A DNA stretch of 64,000 nt, taken from Fragilariopsis cylindrus CCMP1102 (Eukaryota > Bacillariophyta > Bacillariophyceae > Bacillariales > Bacillariaceae). Under the pieces are notes generated by a model that saw only the letters and a list, made by a program, of their open reading frames with translations, searched no databases and was not told where the DNA came from. Below, piece by piece: positions 46,280-57,172 of the stretch. The position numbers and the translations under genes are program-made. The stretch is taken from contig FMBT01000015.1 of the NCBI GenBank assembly GCA_900095095.1, forward strand, positions 1-64,000, in the 5' to 3' direction. The first letter of the stretch is position 1. Each line of letters starts with the position of its first letter.

Positions 46280-46682
46280 CATGCAGCGATATGATATATA
46301 ACTTACTGATTTCTGAAATATGTAATACTGTACCAAAAATTTAAATGTTTGGCACTAGTTTTGCTTACTTGATTACTTTTTTTTCTGCCTGATAGATATA
46401 GAAATCTTAACTACAGTAAGCCGCAATCTTATCTATATAATAACTTCTGTTTCCGTCTACTACACGTAGTAATTACCGTACTACCAGAATAACAAAACAT
46501 TGTACAGAACTATCACTAAAGATATCAGAAGAAAAAACCAAACGAAACACATAGTTTTTGAATCGAAAAAGGTACAAAATTGAATGTCACGTAGTGTCAT
46601 AGTTTGCTACAGTAGTTATTATTTGTACAAATCTTATGTAATGTGTGTCGAACAGTGGAATATAACTTTATGTATAGCATTT
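46280..46682. other. Convergent intergenic region
   Basis: AT-rich 3' UTR region between two converging genes. Nothing else is seen. Confidence 0.5.
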
Positions 46683-49600
46683 CTAGCATTGGTAACCAGA
46701 ATAATCACACTTCGAAATATCGAAGTCAAGAAGATCTATTGTGTCATAAATTTCAGGACTTGTAACGATACACACCGATGGATGTCCCCAAGATCCTAGT
46801 CGTTCAACCATTGACATGAAATCATCGGCATTTGACGCGAGGATCTGATCACGCCAGCGTTGTTTATTTTCGACTGTGTCTTGCTTGAAATATCCCATGA
46901 TGGATTGTTTGCCCAATTTATTCGGCTCGATCATGTTGTTTGCGTCCATGCGGCCTATAGCACCGACCACCGCGGCCTGGGCTTCAACAGGAAGTTCTCC
47001 CTCATGAACCTGATCCCATAGCCACATCGCTCCACCATCGTATGTTTCCAATGTCTGAAAAATACTCGGGTCACGATCGCTTTGGTAAATAACAACACCA
47101 GAATCGAGATCCAAGAGCGCCCATGCTTCTTGAGCCCCTTGGTTGAATGTAAGCTCGTTAAATAAGTAGTTACCACTCAGATACTGCATTACGACCATAT
47201 CAGCTCCCGGAAGGCGCTCACCGACTTCATAAAGGATACCCCCCTTAGCAACGTGGTTGACTCGAGTAGGCACAGTAAAGGCCTGGTTAGAGTTCTCCCC
47301 TGATAATTCTTCTTGTAATCTATGCGTACCCTTAGGAACCCATGGATGCTCTACCTTCCCAAAGTCAGGAAATGGTGTCCTTTGGGTGGCGAGAGGAAGT
47401 GCGCTCTTGAAGAAACTACTCATTGGACCCTTGATATCACTAAGTGCCTCAGCGTCTCCAGTGATAGACAGAAGCATTCCGTTTCGATGCCCTCGCTTTA
47501 CTGCATCCTGCATCTTGACCAAGCGCATACTAATATCGGTAAAATTGTCTTTGATCTGATCCAGAGCTCTTCTCATCAGCATGAGTTGCGTAACACCATA
47601 CCATTGTTCTCGGACAAACCCAGAAAGACTATATCGTGATTCGATACGGCTTGTAGTGTACTTGTGTCCGTTGGTTTGGACATCCTGATCCAAATCATTA
47701 ATCATTATCTCCAAAATCTCGACAGCCTTCTCTTTGTTTCGGACATTGGAATCCCAAGCAAAATGACGGAATAGATTCATCATTGGTAGGCATGAATCTG
47801 TAGCAATACAAGATCCACTGATAACCAATTTTGTCACGAAGTGCTTTCCATCTGGGACTAAGTAATATCCATCATCATCTGACTCGACAATTTCTTCAAT
47901 GAAAGGGGTGATTGATATACCACCAGAATACTTATCGATCTGCTGTTGCATCTCGACATCATCGTACGCATCAGTACCCGCCTCCAAAAGCAACTGGCAG
48001 AACAATGGCAGGAGAACGATGTCATCAAAGTCCAAATTGGAAATATCCATCGCGAAATCTATATAAGCGACGCCATTGGTAAAAGGTAGTTCATGAGAAA
48101 GTGTAGTCACCCCCGATTCAAACAAATCCTCGATCACCTGGAACGGAGGAGTCTGTAGGGTCACGTCCAAATCAGAGATTTGGAGGCGTGGGATGCTGTC
48201 CAATGCTTCATCTGAATCTCCCGCCTCTTGAATATTTTTTAAATCTGCTGTTTCTGACATGATCTGTATTCCCTCCTCCTTCGTGATGTAGTTGTCTATA
48301 TCATCTAGCCATTTTTGTTCCATCTACAACAGTAGCGAGGTAACAAAAGCAACACGTACCGAGAAACGAGTTAGAGACGATATCACAGAGAAGTAATTAA
48401 AAATACAAGTACAAGTATTACATCAGATTATCTTATAGAAAGGGCATAGCTTACCTTCTCCCATGTAAGGGCGTAACCTTTGTCAGGATGCAAGTCTAAT
48501 GATGTGGTATGTTGACTATCGAACATTTGTTCAGTAATAAGTTCCAAGATAAATTCTTGTCCATTTTCTTCAATTTCAGCTTTGAGCTCGACAAATGTAT
48601 TCGATGCGTGAAGTGGCATCAATGGATCTCGATCATAGTTCCAATGGTTTAGAATATCCTCAAAATATTTCGCACCGACAGGCATATCCGAAGAGCTCTG
48701 ATCGCGAAATGCAAATTCCATTTTATGCAAAGCAGCCTGTATAGCATCTTTAGAGAAGCCATTACTGACTATTTCCTCAAGTTTTTGCATGATTTTACCA
48801 TTAGCTTTCTTCACCAGTTCCTCTGAAACAACACCACTAACACCGAGCGCCCTATCATTCATAACGGGCAAAACAAAAAGAGTCAGTCTCGAGTAGCTCA
48901 TTCGTATGCAATAATATGATTAATTTCCCTTTCAAACTAAAATTGGCGAACTTACATGACCCATTGTTGGAGAGAATGTTGGAAGTGTGTAACGATATCG
49001 CTACCAAGGTCCAATTCAAAAATAACTTTAGCTATTGGTGCGGTAGTTGATCCCGCTAGCAATTCATAGATTAAATGCCAAGCAACTTCGGTACGAAGAT
49101 CCATGGGTTGCTCATTAAGAACCCATGCAATTATCGATCGATAATCGACATTTTCTTGATAGTCGGGATAACTGATCGTCTTTATCTCCTTGTCGATTTC
49201 AGTTAAATCTTGCCAGCCCACTTTCGACTTTTTACGAACCGATTCATCGTGTTCATACATCTGTAATACGAGATTCATTTCGTTTAAGCACACATCAATA
49301 AAATCCTGTTGACCATAACAGAATCCTTGTCCGTTAGATGGATGGTAATACGTATTATAGTAGTCAATCAGTTCTTGGTATGTCATGGTGACTACTTGGG
49401 CGGCGTCTCCTTTTGGACTTTTGCTATACACGTGATCAGCAAAGAGATTGCTGTAGATTTGCTTTATCATAACCTCTTGGGGGTCCATCTGGTCGGCCTT
49501 AGCGTTTACATAAGCGTTCCTAAAATAAATAAAGATTAGACAGATAGAAGGAGGAAACGCACCTTTTGCTTAGTAACAATTGCTTAAAAAAGGAATAGAA

Positions 49601-50483
49601 AAGAACAGAATAGATCAAGATCAACAGGCACTAAAATCCTTCGGCTAGAGATAGATAACAATCAATCGATGGGAATTTGTACAAATATTCAGTGAAAGAC
49701 ATTGTTGTGATGATGATTTGTTGACAAAAAATCTTACCCATTGATAAGTAGGTTGACATTGTCAGGTGTCTCTAACCTCCAGCCTTCTTGACGAAAGATC
49801 CATTTGTATTCCTCGTTGATAAAAAGTGGATTAAAAACAGCATCGATCGTTACCTTCACGTTATTACGAAAATCGGCTAAGTTACGTGATGCCATGACAA
49901 ATGAGGTACGATCCCGTTCGGTCCATGAATCTGAGTAGGTTTGAAGTGATCCACGTTTCATCTGATTAAATGGATCTTTTACAGGATAATTCACTGAACC
50001 TACCAGTATCGATTTCTCTACTACGTATTGTGCACCATCGTTTGATTCGGTCGGTGTCCTAAAGTTGATACCAAATGTTGCATCATGATTAGGATCCGAT
50101 GGGATCATCGTAACGATTTCCATACCCGACTTTTTATGTTTATAAACAGCCACATGTGCCTTTAAATCGTCTAATTTTTGATGGGTTACGATCTCAAAAG
50201 CGTCTGTTGGAGCGGTGGGAATTTTTGGAACTTCTAGATAATCTTGTGCTGACATACCGTTACCAGCAGAAGATCCATCCTTATCTTTATTTCCAGAAAG
50301 AGCAAATACCAGAACAGATATCACCACAACAAGGCCCAAGGCTGCCATTGCATAACGTTGACGCATCCTTCTTCCATCAGGGGAATATCTATTCAAACTG
50401 GATAAATTAGTGATCCCATCTGTCCCAGCTGCATCATCACCCTCGTACCGTCTCTTACTTCTTTTTGGTCGTGGAAGACCCAT
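46683..50483 (-). CDS. PreP/CYM1-like M16C family protein, membrane-anchored, zinc site lost
   Basis: Four minus-strand exons: 50483-49738, 49519-48956, 48851-48455 and 48323-46683, 1115 residues. All joins keep phase. Residues 1-43 are basic and Asn/Ser-rich, then a single membrane segment (44-63, YAMAALGLVVVISVLVFAL), so the bulk lies outside the cytosol. The M16C body is clear: FGINFRTPTESNDGAQYVVEKSILVGSVNYPVKDPF, QTYSDSWTERDRTSFVMASRN, DAVFNPLF, FRQEGWRLE, YYNTYYHPSNGQGFCYG, and the duplicated second half. In active PreP the first stretch is HILEH; here it is YVVEK (153-157), and the third zinc ligand in FNEMKG is replaced by VNAKAD (Ala255). So the metal site is gone while the fold persists. 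A pseudoprotease that binds peptides or partners is the best reading. Confidence 0.88.
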
Positions 50484-51063
50484 TTTTTCTTTATTTTTTG
50501 TTCTTGTTCTTGTCGAATTGTCGAATCAAATCGTATGTTGATTCTATTATCTATCTTTCTGCGGAATTTGATTAACAGTAGAGTATAACTTTATAGATAG
50601 CTAGAAGACGAATTCCTCTGCCTATTTTATTCTTTTTGTCGTCAGGTAGTTCTTTGTCGGGAGCGATGTCTGATCTACTCTTTGCCTACCAAACAACGAT
50701 ACTTCATTCTTCATAATATTCATCACTCTGTGTATGAGACTACAGCAGTATTGCTTTAAAAATATAATGTCTGTGACCCGCCTGGGCTTAGTCAAAAAAT
50801 ATTTTTTAATGTTTTATGTCCGAGAGGATTTCAATTTTCGAGGTGTAGAGTGGTCTTATGTGTCCTACGTACAGTACGTATGAATAATGAATAGAGCTGC
50901 AAGTTGTCGAATGGACACACACACAAATTTAGATATCATAACTCTACTAACTTCATTACTTCCATCTTCCATCTGCCGATGAACAACTCGCAGTTCCAAT
51001 ACTATCTATCTACTGCAGAAAAGCGACAACAACAACAACAACAACAACAAGAAACCAAACGCG
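50484..51063. promoter_or_regulatory. Divergent intergenic region
   Basis: 580 bases between the divergent M16C-like and calycin-like genes. A CAA run (about 51028-51051) precedes the latter's ATG and probably lies in its 5' UTR. Confidence 0.45.
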
Positions 51064-51906
51064 ATGTCATTAGCGTCACCCTCAGTTCCTGCTGCCCCTG
51101 CGGCAGCTACTGCTTCTACTTCCGATGCTTTTCCTGAGCATCACCAACAACAAGATGTTTATCGTGATTCATTGAATGGTTCATGGATATTAGATAAGAA
51201 TCGTGGTGATTGGTCCATGAGGGGTTATCTTGAAACATTGAATGTACCAGAATTAGCAATCCAAGCAAATGAAAAGGGTGAAAATGAATTAGATACGATT
51301 CATACTATAGAAATCACAAGTACAACAACTTCAGAAGGAATAAAAAAAGAATCAGGACCAATCGAAGAAGAAGATGATGATGAAGAACAACAAGAACAAC
51401 AGCATAGTAATAATAAAGTTAAGATAATTAAAAGATCACGTGTCAATAATGATTTAATTGTTGAATTAATACTAGGTAAAGAAAGTATTGAATATTTAAA
51501 ACCAGATGATCGTCCAAAAAAACAAATAGCAACGTCAGATGATTTAGTTGGTTGTAAAACAAATTTAAAAATTGTTTCGACATTATTAACAGTAAATGGT
51601 ATGGCACACGTAACAGATACTAAACGTTTAATTCAAGAAGGAAACATAAATACATCAGAAGATGGACCAGAAGCGCCAATGAAACCAGAACAAGAAGAAA
51701 CAAATTCAAATTCAAAAAAAAGTAGAAGTGTTTTGGTACAAGAATTAACTATAACAAATCCAGAAACGAAAAATACACATACTACTACACGGTACTTTAA
51801 TCCATGTGAAACACCTATTCCATTGGCTCCTTCGCTTGTTGAAACATCATCGACGCAACCGAATAATAATAGTAGTAATAATAACAATATCAAAATGGAA
51901 GATTGA
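51064..51906 (+). CDS. Uncharacterised protein with calycin/FABP-like start
   Basis: Single exon, 280 residues. After an Ala/Ser-rich head comes DSLNGSWILDKNRGDWSMRGYLETLNVPELAIQ, which resembles the opening strand-helix of intracellular lipid-binding (FABP-like) and other calycin folds. TIHTIEITSTTT, VIVELILG-like, TNLKIVSTLLTVNG and SVLVQELTITNPETK would be later strands. Long acidic Glu/Asp/Gln and Asn runs separate the blocks, as in other proteins of this genome. No zinc site, enzyme motif or membrane segment is seen. A small-molecule or lipid-binding role is a tentative inference from the first 40 residues only. Confidence 0.55.
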   Translation: MSLASPSVPAAPAAATASTSDAFPEHHQQQDVYRDSLNGSWILDKNRGDWSMRGYLETLNVPELAIQANEKGENELDTIHTIEITSTTTSEGIKKESGPIEEEDDDEEQQEQQHSNNKVKIIKRSRVNNDLIVELILGKESIEYLKPDDRPKKQIATSDDLVGCKTNLKIVSTLLTVNGMAHVTDTKRLIQEGNINTSEDGPEAPMKPEQEETNSNSKKSRSVLVQELTITNPETKNTHTTTRYFNPCETPIPLAPSLVETSSTQPNNNSSNNNNIKMED

Positions 51907-52787
51907 TATGAAAGTTTGGCTTGACTTCGATTGAGTTTTATATTGAAGGAAAAAATGTAGTAAATATCGGGGGATTTAGTACTTTATATAGTAGTACCAA
52001 TTCGGAATAGAATGGAAAATGGAATATAATGGCATGGACATGATATGAATTATTGAAAATTCCGTCTAGGATAGTAGTCCATACCTAGTGCGTTTGTTGG
52101 ATGTTGGGTTTTATCAAAAAATAATTAAAAATGAATGTTATTCCGTCAAGAAAAGTTATATAACTCACGCACTACACGTCTAGCTAGCTGATAGATGATA
52201 TATTTATTTGTTTTGGTCCTTGTTGATTATCATGTTGAATACAATTGTAGTAATACGTCTCTTGGATTGGGGTACCTTAATATGTTTCGAGAGAATAATT
52301 TATGGCTCAAATCAAATACAGTAGCCTAGTTAAAGTTACACAACAACAGGCCAGTAGCTAGATATTTCATAATATCTACAGTACTACCAGTCTAGACTAT
52401 ATTGGAATGAAAGTACACATATCTACCCAAGATATACTTTCTGATACAAACCAGTACGCTGAAGTAGTGTTTGACGTTCGTGGCTGCTTCTACTGAAAGA
52501 CATAGAGCACAAACTATTCTGTACCGTACATTTATATACTACAGTAATACAGTACATACTACATTTCTTGTCACGAACTAGATAGAAATTCGCTCGAGGA
52601 GTTGCACAAATACATCACATATTCTTAGGTATAATATCACACACAGACACAAAATACGATATTAGTGGGGGAACACCAAACCAAGAGAAAGAAAACCCCA
52701 TTCAATTTCGATTCTCTTAATGTATACTTTATCATTTTAATAACTGTTGATGTTGATTTCTCTATATGTAGTATGTTATAGTATAGT
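51907..52787. other. Convergent intergenic region
   Basis: About 880 bases, AT-rich, between two converging genes. Short ORFs only; no structured RNA recognised. Confidence 0.5.
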
Positions 52788-52976
52788 TTAACTGTATTTC
52801 ATCCACCCCATATCAATTGCTCGTTCACGGAATGCTTGACGTTTCATATTAATACCATATTTACGAATTAATCCGTTACCACCTGGACGTCCGGAAACAC
52901 GACATGCTCGTGATCCTTTTCCGTATCCCTTAGGATGGGTTGCGTACAACTTATTTGGTTTTCTTGTTTCTGCCAT
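52788..52976 (-). CDS. RPS29: Cytosolic ribosomal protein uS14 (S29), zinc-cysteine-poor
   Basis: Single exon, 62 residues: the typical eukaryotic order KLYATHPKGYGKGSRACRV, then GLIRKYGINMKRQAFRERA. The small-subunit protein uS14 sits in the head near the mRNA entry and contacts 18S rRNA. Cytosolic S29 usually binds zinc through CRVC and CRQC; here only Cys25 remains (CRVSGRPGG, and KRQAF in the second half). The spacing between the halves is also two residues longer. The SGRP segment resembles the zinc-free uS14 form known in bacteria and organelles. Since the start and the LYATHP text are cytosolic, this is either a zinc-independent cytosolic variant or a paralogue. No organelle presequence is seen. 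Confidence 0.88.
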   Translation of the reverse strand: MAETRKPNKLYATHPKGYGKGSRACRVSGRPGGNGLIRKYGINMKRQAFRERAIDMGWMKYS

Positions 52977-53943
52977 TTTTATAGATTATAAGTTATCTGT
53001 GATCGTTCGTGGTTATTAATTAATAAAAGAATAAAAACATCATGAAAGAGAAAGAGTTTTTGTGAGCATTCCATTTAAATATTTTTAGTATAAAAGTCAA
53101 TCAATTTATACGGAACATGGATCTAATCTATACATACAGCACTTTTTTAAAAGAGTTGATTGATCGATCAATCAGTAACATCCAATTGCTACACTACAAA
53201 TTTTCATTGGAGGCACGTCCCGTCCCGTCACGTCTAGTAATAATGGGATGGAGACTAGAGGACATCTTTGGTCGTAGGATTTTCCTTTCAATCGCACATT
53301 TACGTTCTCTGATATAATCTAACCCCTCTCTTGTTTAAACTACAATATATCGTCGTACAAATTAAAACAGCATTCGACCATGGTCATACACATACCTTGA
53401 ACAAAAATTAAAGAATGTGTTTGTTGTTGATACTACAGGTGTTTTGAATGCACGTCTTATTCTCTTGGTTAATATTTTGTTAACATTGGAGTTGATTATT
53501 TATTTCTCGTACAGTTTCTACGGGCGAAAGCGTGAAAATAAGTAGAGCAGGTAAGTAGCATCGTAATGACAGACAGACGAAATTGTTAGGGTGACTAACG
53601 TATCGTAGTGACTCAAATTTTATTCGAGTCCTCCTAGACAGAATGAGGTTTTTTTTCCTTGGCATCAATGCATGGGCTGGCCCTGCAGTTTTCCTTAACA
53701 CGAGTTGCTTTCGGTCATTTTTATGTTGAAATACAACATGAGCATTCTATTCACTACTTCGAAGTATTGTGTACAGTATGCCTAAAAGTTCGAAAGCACA
53801 TCTTCACAAACGACGACGACGACGACGACGACTGCGACCATACATACATACGATAATACAACAGCAACAGCAACAACAAACAAACATACTACCTAGTAAC
53901 ATAACTCAACAGAATTAATAATTGGTCAATTGATTAATTAATA
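52977..53943. promoter_or_regulatory. Divergent intergenic region, uS14/VPS45
   Basis: Nearly 1 kb between divergent starts. A (GAC)n run is at 53813-53831, followed by CAACAG/CAACAA repeats just before VPS45. No supported gene; a 65-codon frame at 53659 has no motif. Confidence 0.45.
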
Positions 53944-55725
53944 ATGGATACTCATGATGAAGACTTGGATGGTATTAAAGCCATTCGTACCTATATTGAT
54001 CGGATCGTTGAGGGTGATGGTAAATGTAAAGGGATGAAGGTATTATTATTAGATGCATCAACGACACAGATTGTTTCTGCTGTTTATTCACAAACAGAAA
54101 TATTAAGTAATGATGTATATTTAGTTTCACGATTGGATGATACCGGTGCAAAACAACAACAACAACAACAATCAGATAAAAATAAAAATAAATCATCACA
54201 TTTGAAAGCTGTTTGTTTTGTTAGACCGACAGAAATTTCTGTGGGGATGCTTGTTCGTGAATTGAAAGAACCAAGATTTGCTGAATATCATTTTTTCTTT
54301 AGTGGGATACTTACACAAGGTTTATTACGATTATTAGCTGAATCAGATTCAACAGAACGAGTGAAGCAAGTACAAGAATTTTATGGTGACTTTGTTCCAA
54401 TCAATGATGATTTATTAACATTACAATGTCGGAATACATTATCAATGTCTGTTGCGGCTGGTACATCCTGGGCACCACAATATTCACATCTATATGAACG
54501 TAATTTACGTGGATTACAGGGGATGTTGTTGGCACTTAAAAGACAACCATTAGCAGGGATACGTTATGCAGGACAATCTGCGTGTGCCGAAGAACTTGCT
54601 AAAGATATATTTGATGCTATATCAACAGATGAAATATTCCATTTCCGAAGAAGGAGAAGGAATACAGCTGGGACATTATTATTAGTTTTAGATAGACGAG
54701 ATGATCCAGTTACACCGCTGTTAAGTCAATGGACGTATCAAGCAATGGTTCATGAATTATTAGGATTAAATAATCATCGTGTTGTATTGAAGGGTGCACC
54801 AAATATTGCAAAAGATTTAGAAGAAGTCGTATTAAGCTCCTGTCAGGATGAATTCTTTTGCAATAATCGGCATAAGAATTTTGGTGAATTAGGTGAAAAT
54901 ATACAAAAACTTTTACAGGATTATCAAAAACAAACAGCAAACAATACAACTAATTTTAATACAATTGAAGATATGCAAGCATTTATGGATAAATTTCCAG
55001 AATTACGATCACGATCACATAACGTATCGAAGCATGTTGCGATTATGGGTGAATTAGCACGACTTGTTGGTGCTTGCTCATTAATGGATGTTTCTCAATT
55101 TGAACAAGAATTGGCCTGTGCTGATGATCATACAGCACATTGGAGAGAACTTATGGAAAAATTAGATTCACCGGCTGTTAAAATTCCTGATAAATTACGA
55201 CTGGGATTATTGTATGCACTTAGATATGAAACATCTGGTAATATCAATATGGTCCAACAGGCAATGAAAAAAGGTGGTGTACCACCTGATATGGTTAATT
55301 TAGTTTCTGTTATGTTACGTTATGGTGGAAGTAAAGCTCGTGGTCCTGGTCTGTACGGTGATCAGAACAACATAATGAGTAATTTAACGAAATCCTTCAT
55401 GACGAGTGTTCAGGGTGTACAGAATGTATACGCACAGCATGTTCCTGTATTGATGGATACGATACAATCGATAACAAAAGGTAAACTACGTCGTGATACA
55501 CACCCATTCGTTCCTGGATCAATTAAGACAGTTCCTGGTGTGTCACCCGATACTGTTATACCAGATGAAATTATTGTTTTTATGGTTGGTGGTGTCACAT
55601 ACGAAGAAGGTACAAAAATTAGTGAGTTCAATCAAACACATCGTGGTAAGATTCAAGTAGTTTTAGGAGGTAGTACTGTACATAACAGTACTAGTTTTCT
55701 TGAAGAATTAAAAATGACAAAATAG
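53944..55725 (+). CDS. VPS45: SM protein VPS45
   Basis: Single exon, 593 residues, a full-length Sec1/Munc18 protein. Domain 1 has GMKVLLLDASTTQIVSAVYSQTEIL and VYLVSRLDD; the central part has FFFSGIL, YAGQSACAEELAKDI and LLVLDRRDDPVTPLLSQWTYQAMVHELLG, which is the SM signature. The 3a helices follow (NVSKHVAIMGELARLVG). The C-terminal text GVQNVYAQHVPVLMDTIQSITKGKLR and IIVFMVGGVTYEEGTKI is more like VPS45 than Sec1, Sly1 or Vps33. VPS45 binds the syntaxin Tlg2/SYP4 and promotes SNARE assembly at the trans-Golgi and endosome. Only a short Gln run and basic patch (KQQQQQQ, NKNKSS) interrupt the first domain. The gene shares its 3' gap with the next one. Confidence 0.93.
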   Translation: MDTHDEDLDGIKAIRTYIDRIVEGDGKCKGMKVLLLDASTTQIVSAVYSQTEILSNDVYLVSRLDDTGAKQQQQQQSDKNKNKSSHLKAVCFVRPTEISVGMLVRELKEPRFAEYHFFFSGILTQGLLRLLAESDSTERVKQVQEFYGDFVPINDDLLTLQCRNTLSMSVAAGTSWAPQYSHLYERNLRGLQGMLLALKRQPLAGIRYAGQSACAEELAKDIFDAISTDEIFHFRRRRRNTAGTLLLVLDRRDDPVTPLLSQWTYQAMVHELLGLNNHRVVLKGAPNIAKDLEEVVLSSCQDEFFCNNRHKNFGELGENIQKLLQDYQKQTANNTTNFNTIEDMQAFMDKFPELRSRSHNVSKHVAIMGELARLVGACSLMDVSQFEQELACADDHTAHWRELMEKLDSPAVKIPDKLRLGLLYALRYETSGNINMVQQAMKKGGVPPDMVNLVSVMLRYGGSKARGPGLYGDQNNIMSNLTKSFMTSVQGVQNVYAQHVPVLMDTIQSITKGKLRRDTHPFVPGSIKTVPGVSPDTVIPDEIIVFMVGGVTYEEGTKISEFNQTHRGKIQVVLGGSTVHNSTSFLEELKMTK

Positions 55726-55927
55726 AATGATAAGAATAGTAATGAATCAAATCAATGAGTAGTACACTTTATCATTACAAATACAATAGGCTACTTCAAT
55801 ATACAGCCAATATTATAACTTCAGAAATCAGAGCAGCGCCGATAAATAAGCTGTATATAGTAGAATAGAGATATCATAAGGCAGATTAGATAAGCTACAA
55901 GCTACAATAATTTGTGATCTACTAATA

Positions 55928-57172
55928 TCATATACTTGTACTAGTAGAGCATCCTATTGCAGTCCCGGTACTTGGCACATTATCTTCATTGTCGTGGGTG
56001 TTTTGGGCATCGACTGGTTGGTTCCCTTTCCCGTTCAAAGAAGGGGTTGAAAGGCTATCGCATGTTTCATGATACGTTCTGTTATTTGTATAATCGTAGG
56101 TAGGTGGAGGATATTTCAGTTCGGTAACCCTATGTTCCTGCATATGACCAAATTGTTCTTTGACCCAGTCTTCCGAATGTCCAAAATCCTGCTTCCCTAC
56201 TTTCTTACGTTTTCTCTCTACCAGCCGATGTTCTTCCTCTTCTATATATTTGCGCACTTCTTCTTTCCGGTTGCGTTTCACTTCTGGATTTTCTTCCCTT
56301 AGCCAGTTGGTTGTCACTTCTAAATTTTTATGGCATACTTTTTCATGACAAGTGACACTCCTTAATGTGTAATATATGTTATTACAATGTACACATCGTA
56401 TAGTCTTGGGAGCCGGAGGTTGTTCATAATAGCCACTTTTCAGTTTCTCCTCGTGTGCTTCTGTGTGTCGCTTGAATCGTAAGAATCTGTTGGAGCGCTG
56501 AAGTTTTGTTTCACCATCGGGGGTAGCATCTAACCTTGGATATCCCAGTCGTAAATTCAAATTTATTTCAGAACTGACGACCATTGATGGTGGTGTTGAC
56601 GGTAGTGGTGGTAGGTATTTTTTCTCGTGTGTTTTTATGATAAGCCTGAATCGTGCGAATCTTTTCTGGCGCTGAATATTTGTTTCGCCATCGGGGGTCG
56701 CCTCTAACCTTGGATATCCCGGTGGTAAATCCAAATTTACTTCAGAAGTTCTTCTTTTACACGAATATTGCGTACTTCTTTTCCTATTGGCACGAAAATT
56801 ATTTTCATATTGCGTACTTCTTTTCTTATAGGCACGAATATTATCTTCGTGCATCGATTTGTCCCCTTTCCCATTTAAAGAATGAGATGCGCTGTATGTT
56901 TCATACGTTCTACTTTCAGCAAACCGAATTACGGCATCACTGATCTCGTCGTCCACTTTAGCTGGCGTCCTTTTTAACATTGCCTCCATCATCGCCATCG
57001 TCGATGCGTCCACATTGTCGTTCGAAGGGTGTCGTGGGTTAATGGTTTCTGTTTCAACCATTCCGCTAACATCAATACCAGATTCCTCTTCAAGTGTCTT
57101 GATTCTTTCCATGACGTCTTCTACAATTGAATCTGATGAATCGATACAACACTTGTTGTTATATTGAAACAA
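55928..57172 (-). CDS. Single-zinc-finger protein with two internal 45-residue repeats
   Basis: Single minus-strand exon, 414 residues, ATG 57172. Not a recognised family. Two tandem copies of a module near residues 144-187 and 201-244 share EVNLDLPPGYPRLEATPDGET/EINLNLRLGYPRLDATPDGET, then xxQRxxRFxRFR and a basic HEKK end. A C2H2-type finger follows: IRCVHCNNIYYTLRSVTCHEKVCH, with Cys at positions 1 and 4, His 13 residues on, and Cys/His 4-5 later. The region after it is very basic and helical (KRNRKEEVRKYIEEEEHRLVERKRKK), a probable nuclear signal. The head is acidic. DNA or RNA binding is plausible but unproven. Its upstream DNA has an E2F-like site. Confidence 0.68.
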   Translation of the reverse strand: MFQYNNKCCIDSSDSIVEDVMERIKTLEEESGIDVSGMVETETINPRHPSNDNVDASTMAMMEAMLKRTPAKVDDEISDAVIRFAESRTYETYSASHSLNGKGDKSMHEDNIRAYKKRSTQYENNFRANRKRSTQYSCKRRTSEVNLDLPPGYPRLEATPDGETNIQRQKRFARFRLIIKTHEKKYLPPLPSTPPSMVVSSEINLNLRLGYPRLDATPDGETKLQRSNRFLRFKRHTEAHEEKLKSGYYEQPPAPKTIRCVHCNNIYYTLRSVTCHEKVCHKNLEVTTNWLREENPEVKRNRKEEVRKYIEEEEHRLVERKRKKVGKQDFGHSEDWVKEQFGHMQEHRVTELKYPPPTYDYTNNRTYHETCDSLSTPSLNGKGNQPVDAQNTHDNEDNVPSTGTAIGCSTSTSI

